Shown here in pieces: positions 1-10,902 of a stretch of 64,000 nt of DNA; the stretch's first letter is position 1; every line of letters starts with the position of its first letter. The position numbers and the translations under genes are program-made. The DNA is from Taudactylus pleione. Taxonomy: Eukaryota; Chordata; Amphibia; Anura; Myobatrachidae. The stretch covers positions 1,927,001-1,991,000 of the forward strand of contig JAUIMM010000566.1 of the NCBI GenBank assembly GCA_031769625.1, read 5' to 3'. The notes under the pieces are model-generated. The model ran no database searches and was not told where the DNA came from. It was given only the letters and a program-made list of their open reading frames with translations.

Positions 1-900
1 ACCCTAACCCTCCGTTCTTAGTGCTTAACCTCCTAACTTAGGGCCTGATTCAGAGACGATCACTCTGACAGAGCGCTCGCTCTGAATCAGGGCGTTTTTT
101 TTTTAATGGTGCCCACCCACAGCTATTGCGAGCGGCCAGGATGATGGTCGCGATGGTCAAGACCATCACGACCATCGGGTTTGCGACAAGACCCTTGTGG
201 TAGGGTCTCGTGGCCGCAAGCTCTCCCACTGACATCACTGGTGATGTCAGTTGGGCCGCCCCCAAACGGCAGGTGTTCATTCGTGAATGCCTCTGTTCGG
301 CCAGCCACCCCCCTGCCCGCCTACCAAATGAGGCGTGCTGTCAATCACCATCGACAGCTCGTCCCCTTTGGTGCGAGACTCGGAGCGACGGAGCGCCCGC
401 CGCTATCCGGGTCTCGCGCATGCGCACAACGGAGCCGTCTCCATCGTGCACATGCCCAGTGGGCCACCATCGACCCGGTTGCGAGTGCTCAGCGCTTGCA
501 ACCGGGTCTGAATCAGGCCTTTAGTGCCTAACCTCCCGTCTTAGTGCCTAAACCTAACCTCCCGTCTTAGTGCCTAAACCTAAACTCCCCCTGCCAGGTG
601 CTTTAGCCTAACCCTCCCCCTAACCCCCGAGACTTACCTTCAGGATGCCAGCAGGCGGGATTCTGGTGCCAGGATCCTGACGCTGTCGAGATGTCGGCGC
701 TGGTATTTCCACCGTCAGCATCCGCACGCTGGGATGCTAACTACATCCCGCTAAGGGTTGGGTATGAGATCCCGGTGGGGATGCCGGCAACTGGGATTCT
801 GGTGCCGGGATCCCAACGATGTCGGGATCTCGGCACCGGTATCTAGACCGCCGGCATCCTACACGACATGATGCCGACTACATTTCGCTAAATAGACTCC
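1..900. repeat. CTAACC-rich interspersed repeat with GGGATCCCG-type flanks
   Basis: Short units of the kind CCTAACCTCCC..TTAGTGC recur at 1-40 and 520-640. They are followed by a segment rich in GGGATNCCGGCA/TGCCGGNATCC motifs (650-890). Similar segments occur at 25415-25790, 36670-36960 and 43665-43985, so this is a dispersed repeat with a CTAACC-like core between inverted-repeat-like flanks. A TIR element (41-520) is inserted into the core. No coding capacity is seen. The class is uncertain; a nonautonomous DNA element with an internal minisatellite is my inference. Confidence 0.55.
41..520. mobile_element. Nonautonomous TIR element (Harbinger-like), TSD TTA
   Basis: It starts GGGCCTGATTCAGAG and ends with the near-complement CTGAATCAGGCCT. 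The flanking trinucleotide TTA occurs on both sides (38-40 and 521-523), a 3-bp target-site duplication as in PIF/Harbinger elements. It is 480 bp long with no plausible transposase. It contains CATCGCGACCATCG-like motifs shared with the elements at 27779 and 63745, so these three are one subfamily. Confidence 0.75.
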
Positions 901-1734
901 TTATTGCCTACAATCAGGAAACTACTTTTCACATGTTATCATTTTAAACAAAAAATGTTGGAACAGGATCTCTGGGCAATGGCAATGCTGTGGAAATATA
1001 GAAGTGGAAAAAAAAACTAAACCTCAGCTAATAAAATACAAGATGGAGGAATTTTACTAGCTAGGATAACATAAATAAGCATCAACTAAATACTGGTAAA
1101 CTATTCCAAGACAACCTAGTATGGGTATATTTATTTACAATATGCACCACATTCTGCTAACCAGAACTAATCCCTGGCCTGAATACCTTCACTGGCTATT
1201 CTTTTTTGCAGACATATGCTAAATATTACATTTATAACTTATTTGCACCTAATAAATTGCCTGTGAACTTGCTGTTTTTAAAAACAGCAAGTTCTTTACT
1301 TTTTGACTATGCATTGTCTGTATTTGCTTGGAGAGGCACCCAGGGCAGGCTAGTCTTCAGTTGGGAGAATATCTTGCACAGCAATTGCATGCAGGCTTTC
1401 TCCATTGCCGTTAGCCATGTTTCTCTCTGACTTCTTGCTCAACCCCGGAGGTGGGGGAAAGATGTTTCCTGCCCGAGTGTGCCTAGCTGCAGCTGCCCTT
1501 CTTCCTTCAGCTACCAGCGGCCTCTGCAGTAACTATGTGCGCCACTGCCTGGACCTGATGCCACACACGTTGAAGGAGCTATAGCTCTGTCTGCACACTG
1601 ACTGCACCGGATGAATTCCATCTAATGCCTCCCAAAAACACGGCTGCGCAACGTGACGTCATGACGTCACAACGCAGCCACGTCTTACAGAAATCCTGCC
1701 TTCCTAGCAGATCGTCTGCAGGCATATCAATTTG

Positions 1735-1826
1735 TCAGGGTTTCCTGGTGCGCAGGCTGGCCCATCTGGCCATCGGCCCTTCTGGCATTTGCCAGAACTG
1801 CCCGATGGCCAGTCCGGCCCTGCACT
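1735..1826. repeat. Short hAT-type relic, possible
   Basis: The stretch opens with GTCAGGGTTTCCTGG and closes with CCAGTCCGGCCCTGC, with an internal GGCCATCGG/CCGATGGCC inverted pair. This resembles the CAGGGC...GGCCCTG ends of the element at 16123-16550. No clean target duplication is visible. The remainder of 901-1734 shows nothing I can name. Confidence 0.3.
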
Positions 1827-1845
1827 AAGGGGTATATTTATTAAA

Positions 1846-1981
1846 GTGCGGGTTTTTAGAAGTGGAGATGTTGCCCATAGCAACCAATCAGATTTTAGCT
1901 ATTATTTTCTATAAGGTGCTAGATAAAAGTAGAATCGGATTGGTTGCTATGGGCAACATCTCCACTTCTAAAAACCCACAC
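1846..1981. mobile_element. Palindromic foldback MITE
   Basis: Two arms of about 46 bp, 1846-1891 and 1934-1981, are near-perfect reverse complements. They carry GGAGATGTTGCCCATAGCAA and its complement, separated by an AT-rich spacer. A second, related palindrome carrying AGTTGCCCTTAGCAACCAAT lies at 53983-54181. Target duplications are not clear. The flanking region 1990-2500 holds no recognised feature. Confidence 0.6.
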
Positions 1982-2506
1982 TCTCAGGTGTATGACGACA
2001 CATGAATTTCACTATTTTATTTACCCTCATTACCAAGAGTATTTTTTATTAGTCAAAGCATTTTTTTCTCTGACTCATTCATTTGCTTGCTGTATGAATA
2101 ACTGAAGGCTTTGTGTAAGCCTCTCTTGGCGATGCAAAACCACAGACTCCCTTACAGATGTGGCAAAACATTCCCCCATGTTACACTTGTAGCAGGGATA
2201 CAGCAGGGTTGCCATTAAATAATCATCACTTTACTTGATTATTTATACATGCTTGTCACTTTGAATTCATATCAGCATACTGTGTAACGTGTAAGTATAT
2301 AAAATCTACAACATCTACTTTATTTGTGTTTCATCTCCATCAGTTATAAAATATTGAATCGTTTATTGATACCAAGCTTACCAACACCTTGTTCATGATT
2401 GTTTGTTTGTTCACAATTCCTTGAAGATGTCGAAGTATGGAAAGACAGTAGCTTGTTGCTATGATTAGTTGTTTACCCTGATAATCCTGTTGTTGTTTTA
2501 TTATTA

Positions 2507-2640
2507 TTATTATCTCTTTCATAAAGCGCTGATATATTACGCTGTACATTTAACTCATCCTGAAACAAACAAATGACATACAATGACATACTAAAGGTAA
2601 ATATGGCCCTGCCCAAAAGATCTTATAATCTAAGAAGTAG
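2507..2640 (-). repeat. Interspersed SINE/LINE-tail-like repeat, reverse orientation
   Basis: A run of TTATTATTATTATC is followed by AAGCGCTGATATATTACG and, near the end, GCCCTGCCCAAAAGATC. In reverse this matches the repeat at 42955-43205 (TAAGCTCTCCTGGGGCAGGG ... AAAGCACTGCAG ... CTATATAAATAA). The (ATT)n tail and recurrent copies fit a SINE or the 3' tail of a non-LTR retrotransposon. From 2645 to 3427 I see only unassigned AT-rich DNA. Confidence 0.5.
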
Positions 2641-3427
2641 GGGGATTCATTAATATGTAATGTGTTGGATTAACAATTGTATATTGTGGTGGGGATGGTG
2701 TGTCTCTTCATCAAAGGGGCCTAGCAACATGTCAGATGACTGCCATCTGTTGCTAATGGTTCCCCTCAAATATTGGATGTCACACAATATAGTTAATGAT
2801 GGCTTTTGGAATTCATACATAGCCTCAAGCATATCCTCAGTAAAGTTTAATCTAAATGGAAGACCACAAATGAGCTGTTCCATTATAATGTCATTCTTAA
2901 AATTTCTAATATGCATTCAGTATTTTAGTAAGTTTGTAGGAACCCCTGAAAAATTAGGTTTAGTGAATGAGTAAAGCATATGGAGCTATGGTAGTGGTCA
3001 GTTTGCAAAGCTGCAACAATAGCCAAGGCAATGATACATGTGGCATTTCTGATCCTTAGTTGTCTTTAGGACAAACATTGCTCGATTTTGCTATTAATGC
3101 AGTCCAGCATTTTGTTAGCTGTATGTGAGTCTGGAGGTATAACGAATAAACATTCAGTGGCAAAGCAACAGTTCTCTTGTTCCTTTAATTAAAAAAAATA
3201 AAATAAGCATTGAAACCAATGAGAATGAGAGTGAAAACTACCTAAATAATGCTGATAATGAATCTGATGGTGTTGGGGATATGGAAATGGTGAGGAACCC
3301 ATGGCTTGCCAGGTCTTTTTCACTCTAGAACAGTAATAGACACTCCAAGCCTACATTTGTAGCCCCAGCTCTTTCCTGCCTTGTTATCATATTTGTGTTT
3401 TTTATGTTTTTAAAAGACTGTTTAAAG

Positions 3428-3759
3428 CAGAGATGTGCGTGGAACCCCATGTTTTGGTTTTGACAGAGCTACCCTCAAATGTTATGGTTTACGTTTTGGC
3501 AAAACCACACTCAAGTGTTTTGGTTTGGATTCAGTTTTGGCATTGGTTTTGGATCTCTTTAAAATTGTTTAAAAGAGCTCAAATACTGTAATTTACATGC
3601 ATTCCAAAACCTGAGATTCAGTTTTTAAGTCCGCGTTCCAAACTTACAGCAGACCTGAGCTGGGACTCTGTTCTACTTGGCACCCCAAAAGTGACTGACC
3701 CGGGATTCGATTAAACTTGGAACCCCAAAGTTTGGGATTGTTCGAACTGCACATTTTTA
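3428..3759. mobile_element. Old nonautonomous hAT relative of the 4-kb hAT family
   Basis: It begins CAGAGATGTGCG and ends GCACATTTTTA, degenerate versions of the TAGAGATGTG...CACATCTCTA ends of cleaner copies at 14040 and 43276. The flanking octamers GTTTAAAG (3420-3427) and GTTTATAG (3760-3767) agree at 7 of 8 bases. The interior has the family's GTTTTGG-rich composition. It is older than the other copies, judging from its ends. Confidence 0.6.
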
Positions 3760-4175
3760 GTTTATAGGTCTGCTGATATGGTATTACACAGAGGTGTCTC
3801 TTTCATTGATTAAATGTATTTATTTAGCTTACTACTGGGACTAAAATTAAAGTGCGGCTGTTTTGAGGGTTAGAGGGCCTGAAGTGTATCAGGTTGCCTA
3901 TCAAATCACTTAGTAAGTGGTGCAATACATACTGTATAGTGTCACTGTCCATTGACCACATATCTGTTTGGGCATGAATCCTGAGAGACTTTGAAAGTGG
4001 CTGCTCTATGTTAGAACTAGGGGTGAGCGGGTTCGGATTTCTGAAATCCGAACCCCCCCGAGCCCCACCGATCCGAGGCATATCCGAGTCAGGCTCGACT
4101 TTTCCCGCCTGACTCGGATCTGAAATCGAGGCAAAACGTCATCATCCCACCTTCCGAGTCTCGCGGGTTTTGGAA

Positions 4176-4190
4176 CCAATATAAGGTACC
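4176..4190 (+). promoter_or_regulatory. TATA-like box in the hAT 5' region
   Basis: CCAATATAAGGTACC lies about 160 bp inside the 5' end of hAT copy 1, upstream of the transposase. The equivalent site in copy 2 (minus strand, near 24895) reads TATATAAGG, a better TATA match; copy 3 has decayed. Its position suggests a promoter for the long leader and transposase. This is inference only. Confidence 0.35.
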
Positions 4191-4566
4191 CGCGTCGGCG
4201 CCATTTTCTCACTCGGCTGTGGACAGTGAAGAGGGAGGGTGGTAGTTAGGGCTGGCTGGGCTGTGTAGTGTAGTGTAGTGCAGAGTAGTGTTGTGCTGTG
4301 CTGTGCTGTGCTGCGCTGTGCTGCTGTTGTCCACTACTTCAAAGTCCATAGGGGCTGGCTGTGTTGTGCTGTGCTGCTGTTGTTAATAGGGGCTGTGTCC
4401 ACTACTTCAAAGTCCATAGGGGCTGGCTGGACTGTGTTGTGCAGTCAGTTCTCCATAGGGGCTGTGTCCATTCCAAAGTCCTGTGCAGTGTCCCAGTCCT
4501 AAAGGGGTGCTGTAGTGTTGTACAGGGGGTGCTCTATCCATCAGGGGTGCTCCCCCCAAGTGCTAA

Positions 4567-6975
4567 AAAAATAATATTTTTTGTGTGTTTGTGAATTGTG
4601 TGCGCAGTAGCTGCACGTGCATCAACAAAGTAGTGCCAAGCGTGCGCCTGTGTCATAAGTAAAGGGCCGGCTGGCTTGACCGTTAAAGGGTGCTGTAACC
4701 CCCAAAGTACACTCCAGTCCAAACCAAAAAAAAAATTATTTTCTGTGTTTGTGAATTGTGTGCGCAGTAGCCGCACGTGCATCAACAAAGTAGTGCCAAG
4801 CGTGCGCCTGTGTCATAAGTAAAGGGCCGGCTGGCTTGACCGTTAAAGGATGCTGTAACCCCCAAAGTACACTCCAGTCCAAACCAAAAAAAAAATTATT
4901 TTCTGTGTTTGAGAATTGTGTGCGCAGTAGCCGCACGTGCATCAACAAAGTAGTGCCAAGCGTGCGCCTGTGTCATAAGTAAAGGGACGGCTGGCTTGAC
5001 CGTTAAAGTGTGCTGTAACCCCCAAAGTACACTCCAGTCCAAACCAAATAAAAAATAATTTTCTGTGTTTGTGAATTGTGTGCGCAGTAGCCGCACGTCC
5101 ATCAACAAAGTAGTGCCAAGCGTGCGCCTGTGTCATAAGTAAAGGGCCGGCTGGCTTGACCGTTAAAGGGTGCTGTAACCCCCAAAGTACACTCCAGTCC
5201 AAACCCAAAAAAAAATTATTTTCTGTGTTTGAGAATTGTGTGCGCAGTAGCCGCACGTGCATCAACAAAGTAGTGCCAAGCGTGCGCCTGTGTCATAAGT
5301 AAAGGGCCGGCTGGCTTGACCGTTAAAGGGTGCTGTAACCCCCAAAGTACACTCCAGTCCAAACCAAAAAAAAAAATAATTTTCTGTGTTTGTGAATTGT
5401 GTGCGCAGTAGCCGCACGTGCATCAACAAAGTAGTGCCAAGCGTGCGCCTGTGTCATAAGTAAAGGGCCGGCTGGCTTGACCATTAAAGGGTGCTGTAAC
5501 CCACAAAGTACACTCCAGTCCAAACCAAAAAAAAAATAATTTTCTGTGTTTGTGAATTGTGTGCACAGTAGCCGCACGTGCATCAACAAAGTAGTGCCAA
5601 GCGTGAGCCTGTGTCATAAGTAAAGGGCCGGCTGGCTTGACCGTTAAAGGGTGCTGTAACCCCCAAAGTACACTCCAGTCCAAACCAAAAAAATATATAT
5701 TTTCTGTGTTTGTGAATTGTGTGCGCAGTAGCCGCACGTGCATCAACAAAGTAGTGCCAAGCGTGCGCCTGTGTCATAAGTAAAGGGCCGGCTGGCTTGA
5801 CCGTTAAAGGGTGCTGTAACCCCCAAAGTACACTCCAGTCCAAACCAAAAAAATATATATTTTCTGTGTTTGTGAATTGTGTGCGCAGTAGCCGCACGTG
5901 CATCAACAAAGTAGTGCCAAGCGTGCGCCTGTGTCATAAGTAAAGGGCCGGCTGGCTTGACCATTAAACGGTGCTGTAACCCACAAAGTACACTCCAGTC
6001 CAAACCCAAAAAAAAATAATTTTCTGTGTTTGTGAATTGTGTGCACAGTAGCCGCACGTGCATCACAAAGTAGTGCCAAGCGTGCGCCTGTGTCATAAGT
6101 AAAGGGCCGGCTGGCTTGACCGTTAAAGGGTGCTGTAACCCCCAAAGTACACTCCAGTCCAAACCAAAAAAAAAATTATTTTCTGTGTTTGTGAATTGTG
6201 TGCGCAGTAGCCGCACGTGCATCAACAAAGTAGTGCCAAGCGTGAGCCTGTGTCATAAGTAAAGGGCCGGCTGGCTTGACCGTTAAAGGGTGCTGTAACC
6301 CCCAAAGTACACTCCAGTCCAAACCAAAAAAATATATATTTTCTGTGTTTGTGAATTGTGTGCGCAGTAGCCGCACGTGCATCAACAAAGTAGTGCCAAG
6401 CGTGCGCCTGTGTCATAAGTAAAGGGCCGGCTGGCTTGACCGTTAAAGGGTGCTGTAACCCCCAAAGTACACTCCAGTTCAAACCAAAAAAATAATATTT
6501 TTTGTGTGTTTGTGAATTGTGTGCGCAGTAGCCGCACGTGCATCAACAAAGTAGTGCCAAGCGTGCGCCTGTGTCATAAGTAAAGGGCCGGCTGGCTTGA
6601 CCGTTAAAGGGTGGTGTAACCCCCAAAGTACACTCCAGTTCAAACCAAAAAAATAATATTTTTTGTGTGTTTGTGAATTGTGTGCGCAGTAGCCGCACGT
6701 GCATCAACAAAGTAGTGCCAAGCGTGCGCCTGTGTCATAAGTAAAGGGCCGGCTGGCTTGACCATTAAAGGGAGCTGTAACCCCCAAAGTACACTCCAGT
6801 CCAAACCAAAAAAAAAATTATTTTCTGTGTTTGTGAATTGTGTGCGCAGTAGCCGCACGTGCATCAACAAAGGAGCAGCGCCAAGCGTACGCCTGTGTCC
6901 CATAAGTAAAGAGCCGGCTGGCTCATTTCTTAAAGGCTGGTGTAACCCACAAAGTGCACTACTCTCCAGGAAAAA
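4567..6975 (+). repeat. 160-bp tandem array in the hAT leader, about 15 units
   Basis: The unit repeats with a period of 160-161 bp. It contains TGCGCAGTAGCCGCACGTGC, ATCAACAAAGTAGTGCCAAG and GTGCTGTAACCCCCAAAGTA, and ends in an A-run of varying length. Units differ by a few substitutions and by the length or TA content of that run. The array ends just before the transposase start. Homologous arrays occur at the same place in the two other copies, so it belongs to the transposon rather than to a locus satellite. Because 160 is not a multiple of three, the antisense open frames across it are artefacts. Confidence 0.9.
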
Positions 6976-7031
6976 TAAAGAAATATTTTCTGTGTTTAGC
7001 CGCAAGTATATATCAAATCGATATAACATAA

Positions 7032-10000
7032 ATGGAGGACCAAACTTTCTCCGATAAAAATAAAATTGAGAAAGATCAAGAACCACTTCCTCCTAGTGCT
7101 GAAGCTGCTGCCACTAGTCATGACATAGACGATAACATGCCATCAACGTCATCTGCCAAGGCCGATGCCCAATGTCATAATAGAGGGCACATACAATCCC
7201 AAATGACAAAGTTCAGGAAAATGACCTTGAAAAAAACATTTAAATCAGCTGAAGAGAAACGTAAACTTGCCAATATGCCATTTACGACACGGAGTGGCAA
7301 GGAACGGCAAAGGTCGATCCCTAGTATGTTCATGACTAGTGGTTCAGCTTCACATGACGATGGAAGCCCTCCTCCCACTAAAAAAATCAAAAGAGTTAAG
7401 CTGGCAAAAGCACAGCGAAGAACTGTGCTTTCTAAGAAGATATCACAAATCACCAAGGAGAGTCCAAGTGTGGTGGTGGTTGCGATGCCTGACCTTCCCA
7501 GCACTGGACGGGAAGAGGTGGCTCTTTCCACCATTTGCACGCCCCCTGCAAGTGCTGAAAGGAGCACCCACAGTCCACTTGCTGATATGCAAATTGAAGA
7601 TGTCACTGTTGAAGTACAACAGGATGAGGATACTGGTGTAGCTGGCGCTGAGGAGGAAGTTGGCGAGGAGGATTCTGATGGTGATGTGGTTTGTTTAAAT
7701 CAGGCTCCGGGGGAGACAGTTGTTGTCCGTGGGATGAAAAAGCCCATCACGGTCATGCCTGGGCAGAAGACCAAACATTCCACCTCTTTGGTCTGGCAAT
7801 ATTTCTATCCAAATCCGGACAACAACTGTCTTGCCATATGTACCTTATGTAAAGGTGGAATAAGTAGGGGTAGGGACGTCAACCACCTAGGAACATCCTC
7901 CCTTATACGGCACCTGCAGCGTGTTCATAATAAGTTACTGTCAAGTTCAGAAACTTTGGCTAAGACCGTAAGCAGTCCAGGGACACCTAAATCCTGTTGT
8001 CCTGTTGTATCCAAGCACCTGCAAACCACACCGTCAACTCCCTCCTCGTCAATTTCCTCCTTAGTCAGGATCGTAAGTAGTCCTGCAGGCCATGTCACTG
8101 GCATGACTGACTCTCCTATCCCGGATTCCTCTGGAGGATCCTGCATTGCTACGCCTCCTGCTGCCACTGCTGCTGTTGCAGCTGCTGGGAGTCATTCATC
8201 ATCCCAGAGAGGAAGTAGGAACACCACTACTTTTAATAAACAATTGACCCTCCAACAGTCCTTAGCGAGGAGGATGAAGTACGACAGCAGTCATCCTGAA
8301 GCAAAACGTATAACTGAGGCCTTGACTGCTATGTTGGTGTTAGACGTGCGTCCGGTATCCGCCATTTCTGCAGTGGAATTTAGACAATTGCTGGAGGTAG
8401 TGTGTCCCCGGTTCCAAATCCCGTCTAGATTCCACTTCACTAGGCAGGCGATACCGAGACTGTACAGAAATATCAGAAAAAGTGTCCTCAGTGTCCTGAA
8501 AAATGCCGTTGTACCCAATGTCCACTTAACCACGGACATGTGGACAAGTGGAACAGGGCAGACTAATGACTATATGACCATGACAGCCCACTGGGTAGAT
8601 GTATCACCTTACGCAGCAACAGCAGCAGCGTCACCAGTCGCAGCATCTCAGAAACGCCAGCTCGTTCCAAGGCAGGCTACGCTCTGTATCACCGGTTTCA
8701 GTAAGAGGCACACCGCCGACAACCTCTTAGAGAAAATGAGGGAAATCATCGCCCAGTGGCTTACCCCACTTAGACTCTCCTGGGGATTTGTGATATCTGA
8801 CAACGCCACCAATATTGTGCGGGCATTACATCTGGGCAAATTCCAGCACGTCCCATGTTTTGCTCACACAATAAACTTGGTGGTGCAGAATTTTCTGAAA
8901 AGCAACAGGGGCGTGCAGGAGACGCTTTGGGTGGCCTGAAAAATTTCTGGCCACTTTCGCCATTCAGCGACTGCGTGCCGAAGACTGGAGCGCCAGCAAA
9001 CACTCTTGAACCTGCCCCGCCATCACCTGAAGCAAGAGGTTGTGATGCGGTGGAACTCAACCCTCTATATGCTTCAGAGGATGGAGGAGCAGCAAAAGGC
9101 CATTCAAGCCTATACATCCACCTATGACATAGGCAAAGGAGGGGGTATGCACCTGACTCAAGTGCAGTGGATAATGATTTCCGTGTTGTGCAAGGTTCTC
9201 CAGCCCTTCGAACTTGCCACACATGAAGTCAGTTCAGACACTGCCAGCTTGAGTCAGGTCATTCCCCTCATCAGGCTTTTGCAGAAGCAGCTGGAGAAAG
9301 TGAAGGAGGAGCTAAGACGGAGCGATTCCGCTTGGCATTTGGGACTTGTGGATGAAGCCCTTCATTTGCTTTGCCAGGATTCCAGGGTGGTCAATCTGTT
9401 GAAATCAGACCACTACATTTTGGCCACCGTGCTCGATCCTAAGTTTAAAGCCTATGTGGTGTCTCTCTTTCCGGCCGACACAAGCCTGCAGAGGTGCAAA
9501 GACCTGCTGGTGAACACACTGTCAGCTGAAGCAGAACGTGACACGTCAACAGCTCCTTCTTAATTTTCTCCCGCAACTGGGGCTGCCAGTAAAAAACTTA
9601 GGTATCCTAAGCAACCTGCTGGCGGTGATGCAGGGCAGGCAGGACCAAGTTTGGACATCTGGTCTGGACTGAAGGACCTGGCAACAATTTCTGACATGTC
9701 TACTGTCACTGCATATGATACTGTCACCATTGACAGAATGGTGGAGGATTACATCGGTGACAGCATCCAAGTAGGCATGTCAGACAGTCCATACCTGTAC
9801 TGGCAGGAAAAAGAGGCAATTTGGAGGCCCCTGTACAAACTGGCTCTATTTTACCTGAGTTGCCCCCCCTCCAGTGTGTACTCCGAAAGAGTGTTTAGTG
9901 CAGCCGGGAACCTTGTCAGCGAAAGGCGTAGGAGGTTGCTTCCACAGAATGTGGAGAAGATGATGTTCATCAAAATGAATTATCAGCTCTTCCAGGGAGA

Positions 10001-10145
10001 CCAGCCTCCAGAACGTACAGAGGGACCTGTGGTGGTGGATTCAAGTGGGGACGAGTTAGTACTTTGTGAGGATGAGGATGTACACACTGAAGAGGGTGAG
10101 GAATCGGTGGATGAGGAGGATGAGGATGACATCTTGCCTCCGTAG
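7032..10145 (+). pseudogene. hAT transposase (ZBED-like), two in-frame stops
   Basis: A single frame runs from ATG 7032 to TAG 10145, equivalent to 1,037 codons. It is interrupted only by TGA at 8937-8939 (codon 636) and TAA at 9561-9563. The N-terminus is basic and low-complexity. A BED-type zinc finger spans about residues 250-300, with C270, C273, H294 and H299. A hAT DNA-binding region follows near 410-480. Catalytic-core landmarks are D502 in TTDMWTS, D590 in ISDNATN and C609/H612 in CFAHTINLVV. After the first stop come a RWNSTLYML motif and the C-terminal dimerisation domain (about 9796-9980, with SVYSERVFSAAGNLVSERRR). The protein ends in an acidic tail. Copy 2 reads CGA where copy 1 has TGA, so the first stop looks like C-to-T decay at a CpG. 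The protein would bind the element's ends and catalyse excision and insertion. Confidence 0.9.
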
Positions 10146-10902
10146 AGCCAGTTTGTGCAGGGACACATTAATTGCCAGCTTGTTTTGTGGGGACCCAAAC
10201 GAACCAATCATTTCAGCCACAGTTGTGTGGCAGACCCTTGCGCTGAAATGATTGGTTTGTTAAAGTGTGCATGTCCTGTTTATACAACATAAGGGTGGGT
10301 GGGAGGGCCCAAGGACAATTCCATCTTGCACCTCTTTTTTTTCTTTGCATTATGTACAGTTTGGGGCCTAGTTTTTCAAACTGCCATCCTGTCTGCCACT
10401 GCAGTGTCACGCATAGATGGGTCACGTGTTTGTGCCGCCCACTCGTGTCGCTTAGCATAGTCATCCAGCTACCTCGGTGCAACCTTTTGGACATAAAAAC
10501 ACTATTGTGAGGTGTGAGGTGTTCAGAATAGACTGGAAATGAGTGGAAATTGAGGTTAATAATAGCATAGGAGCAGAAAAACCTACAAATTCTGTGATTT
10601 TAGCTGTTTTTATGCTTTTTTTCAAAAAAATACAGATCCAAAACACAAAACCCAGAACCCAAAACACGGAAGGGTGGTTTTGGCAAAACCAATCCAGATC
10701 CAAAACACGAAGAAAGATCCAGATCCAAAACCAAAACACAAAACACGAAAAGTGGCCGGTGCACACCCCTAGTTAGAACCAATATCAGTGTCTAAAGAGG
10801 GTACAGCATTGTTTGAAAAATCATACAGAATAGGCACTTGTCTATTCATTTCTACTATGGACGAGTGGTTCAGTTTTGCTGAAAACTGAACACACTCGAA
10901 AT

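Larger units (their letters stand above)
4018..10771 (+). mobile_element. Full-length hAT DNA transposon, copy 1, TSD GTTAGAAC
   Basis: The 6,754-bp element starts TAGGGGTG and ends CACCCCTA. It is flanked by a perfect 8-bp duplication GTTAGAAC (4010-4017 and 10772-10779), the hallmark of hAT insertion. In order it contains a GC-rich 5' terminal region with a short hairpin (GGATTTCTGAAATCC), a TATA-like box, a 160-bp satellite array, a single long transposase reading frame, and a 3' terminal region rich in CCAAAAC motifs. The transposase has two in-frame stops, so the copy is not autonomous as it stands. Related copies at 20618-25062 and 47547-51564 are on the minus strand. Confidence 0.9.

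Noticed and set aside
4534..6482. Overlapping antisense open frames repeating LLMHVRLLRTQFTNTEN-type peptides
   Set aside because: They are translations of the 160-bp satellite on the opposite strand. The period is not a multiple of three, so the same peptide appears in every frame, and no start, stop or conserved product is consistent.
4567..6975. CRISPR-like repeat-spacer array
   Set aside because: The whole 160-bp unit repeats with only point differences and there are no unique spacers. The context is a eukaryotic transposon.
7032..10145. Domesticated host ZBED gene
   Set aside because: It lies between intact transposon ends with a perfect target duplication, has two stops, and has similarly degraded sister copies, so nothing points to selection for a host function.
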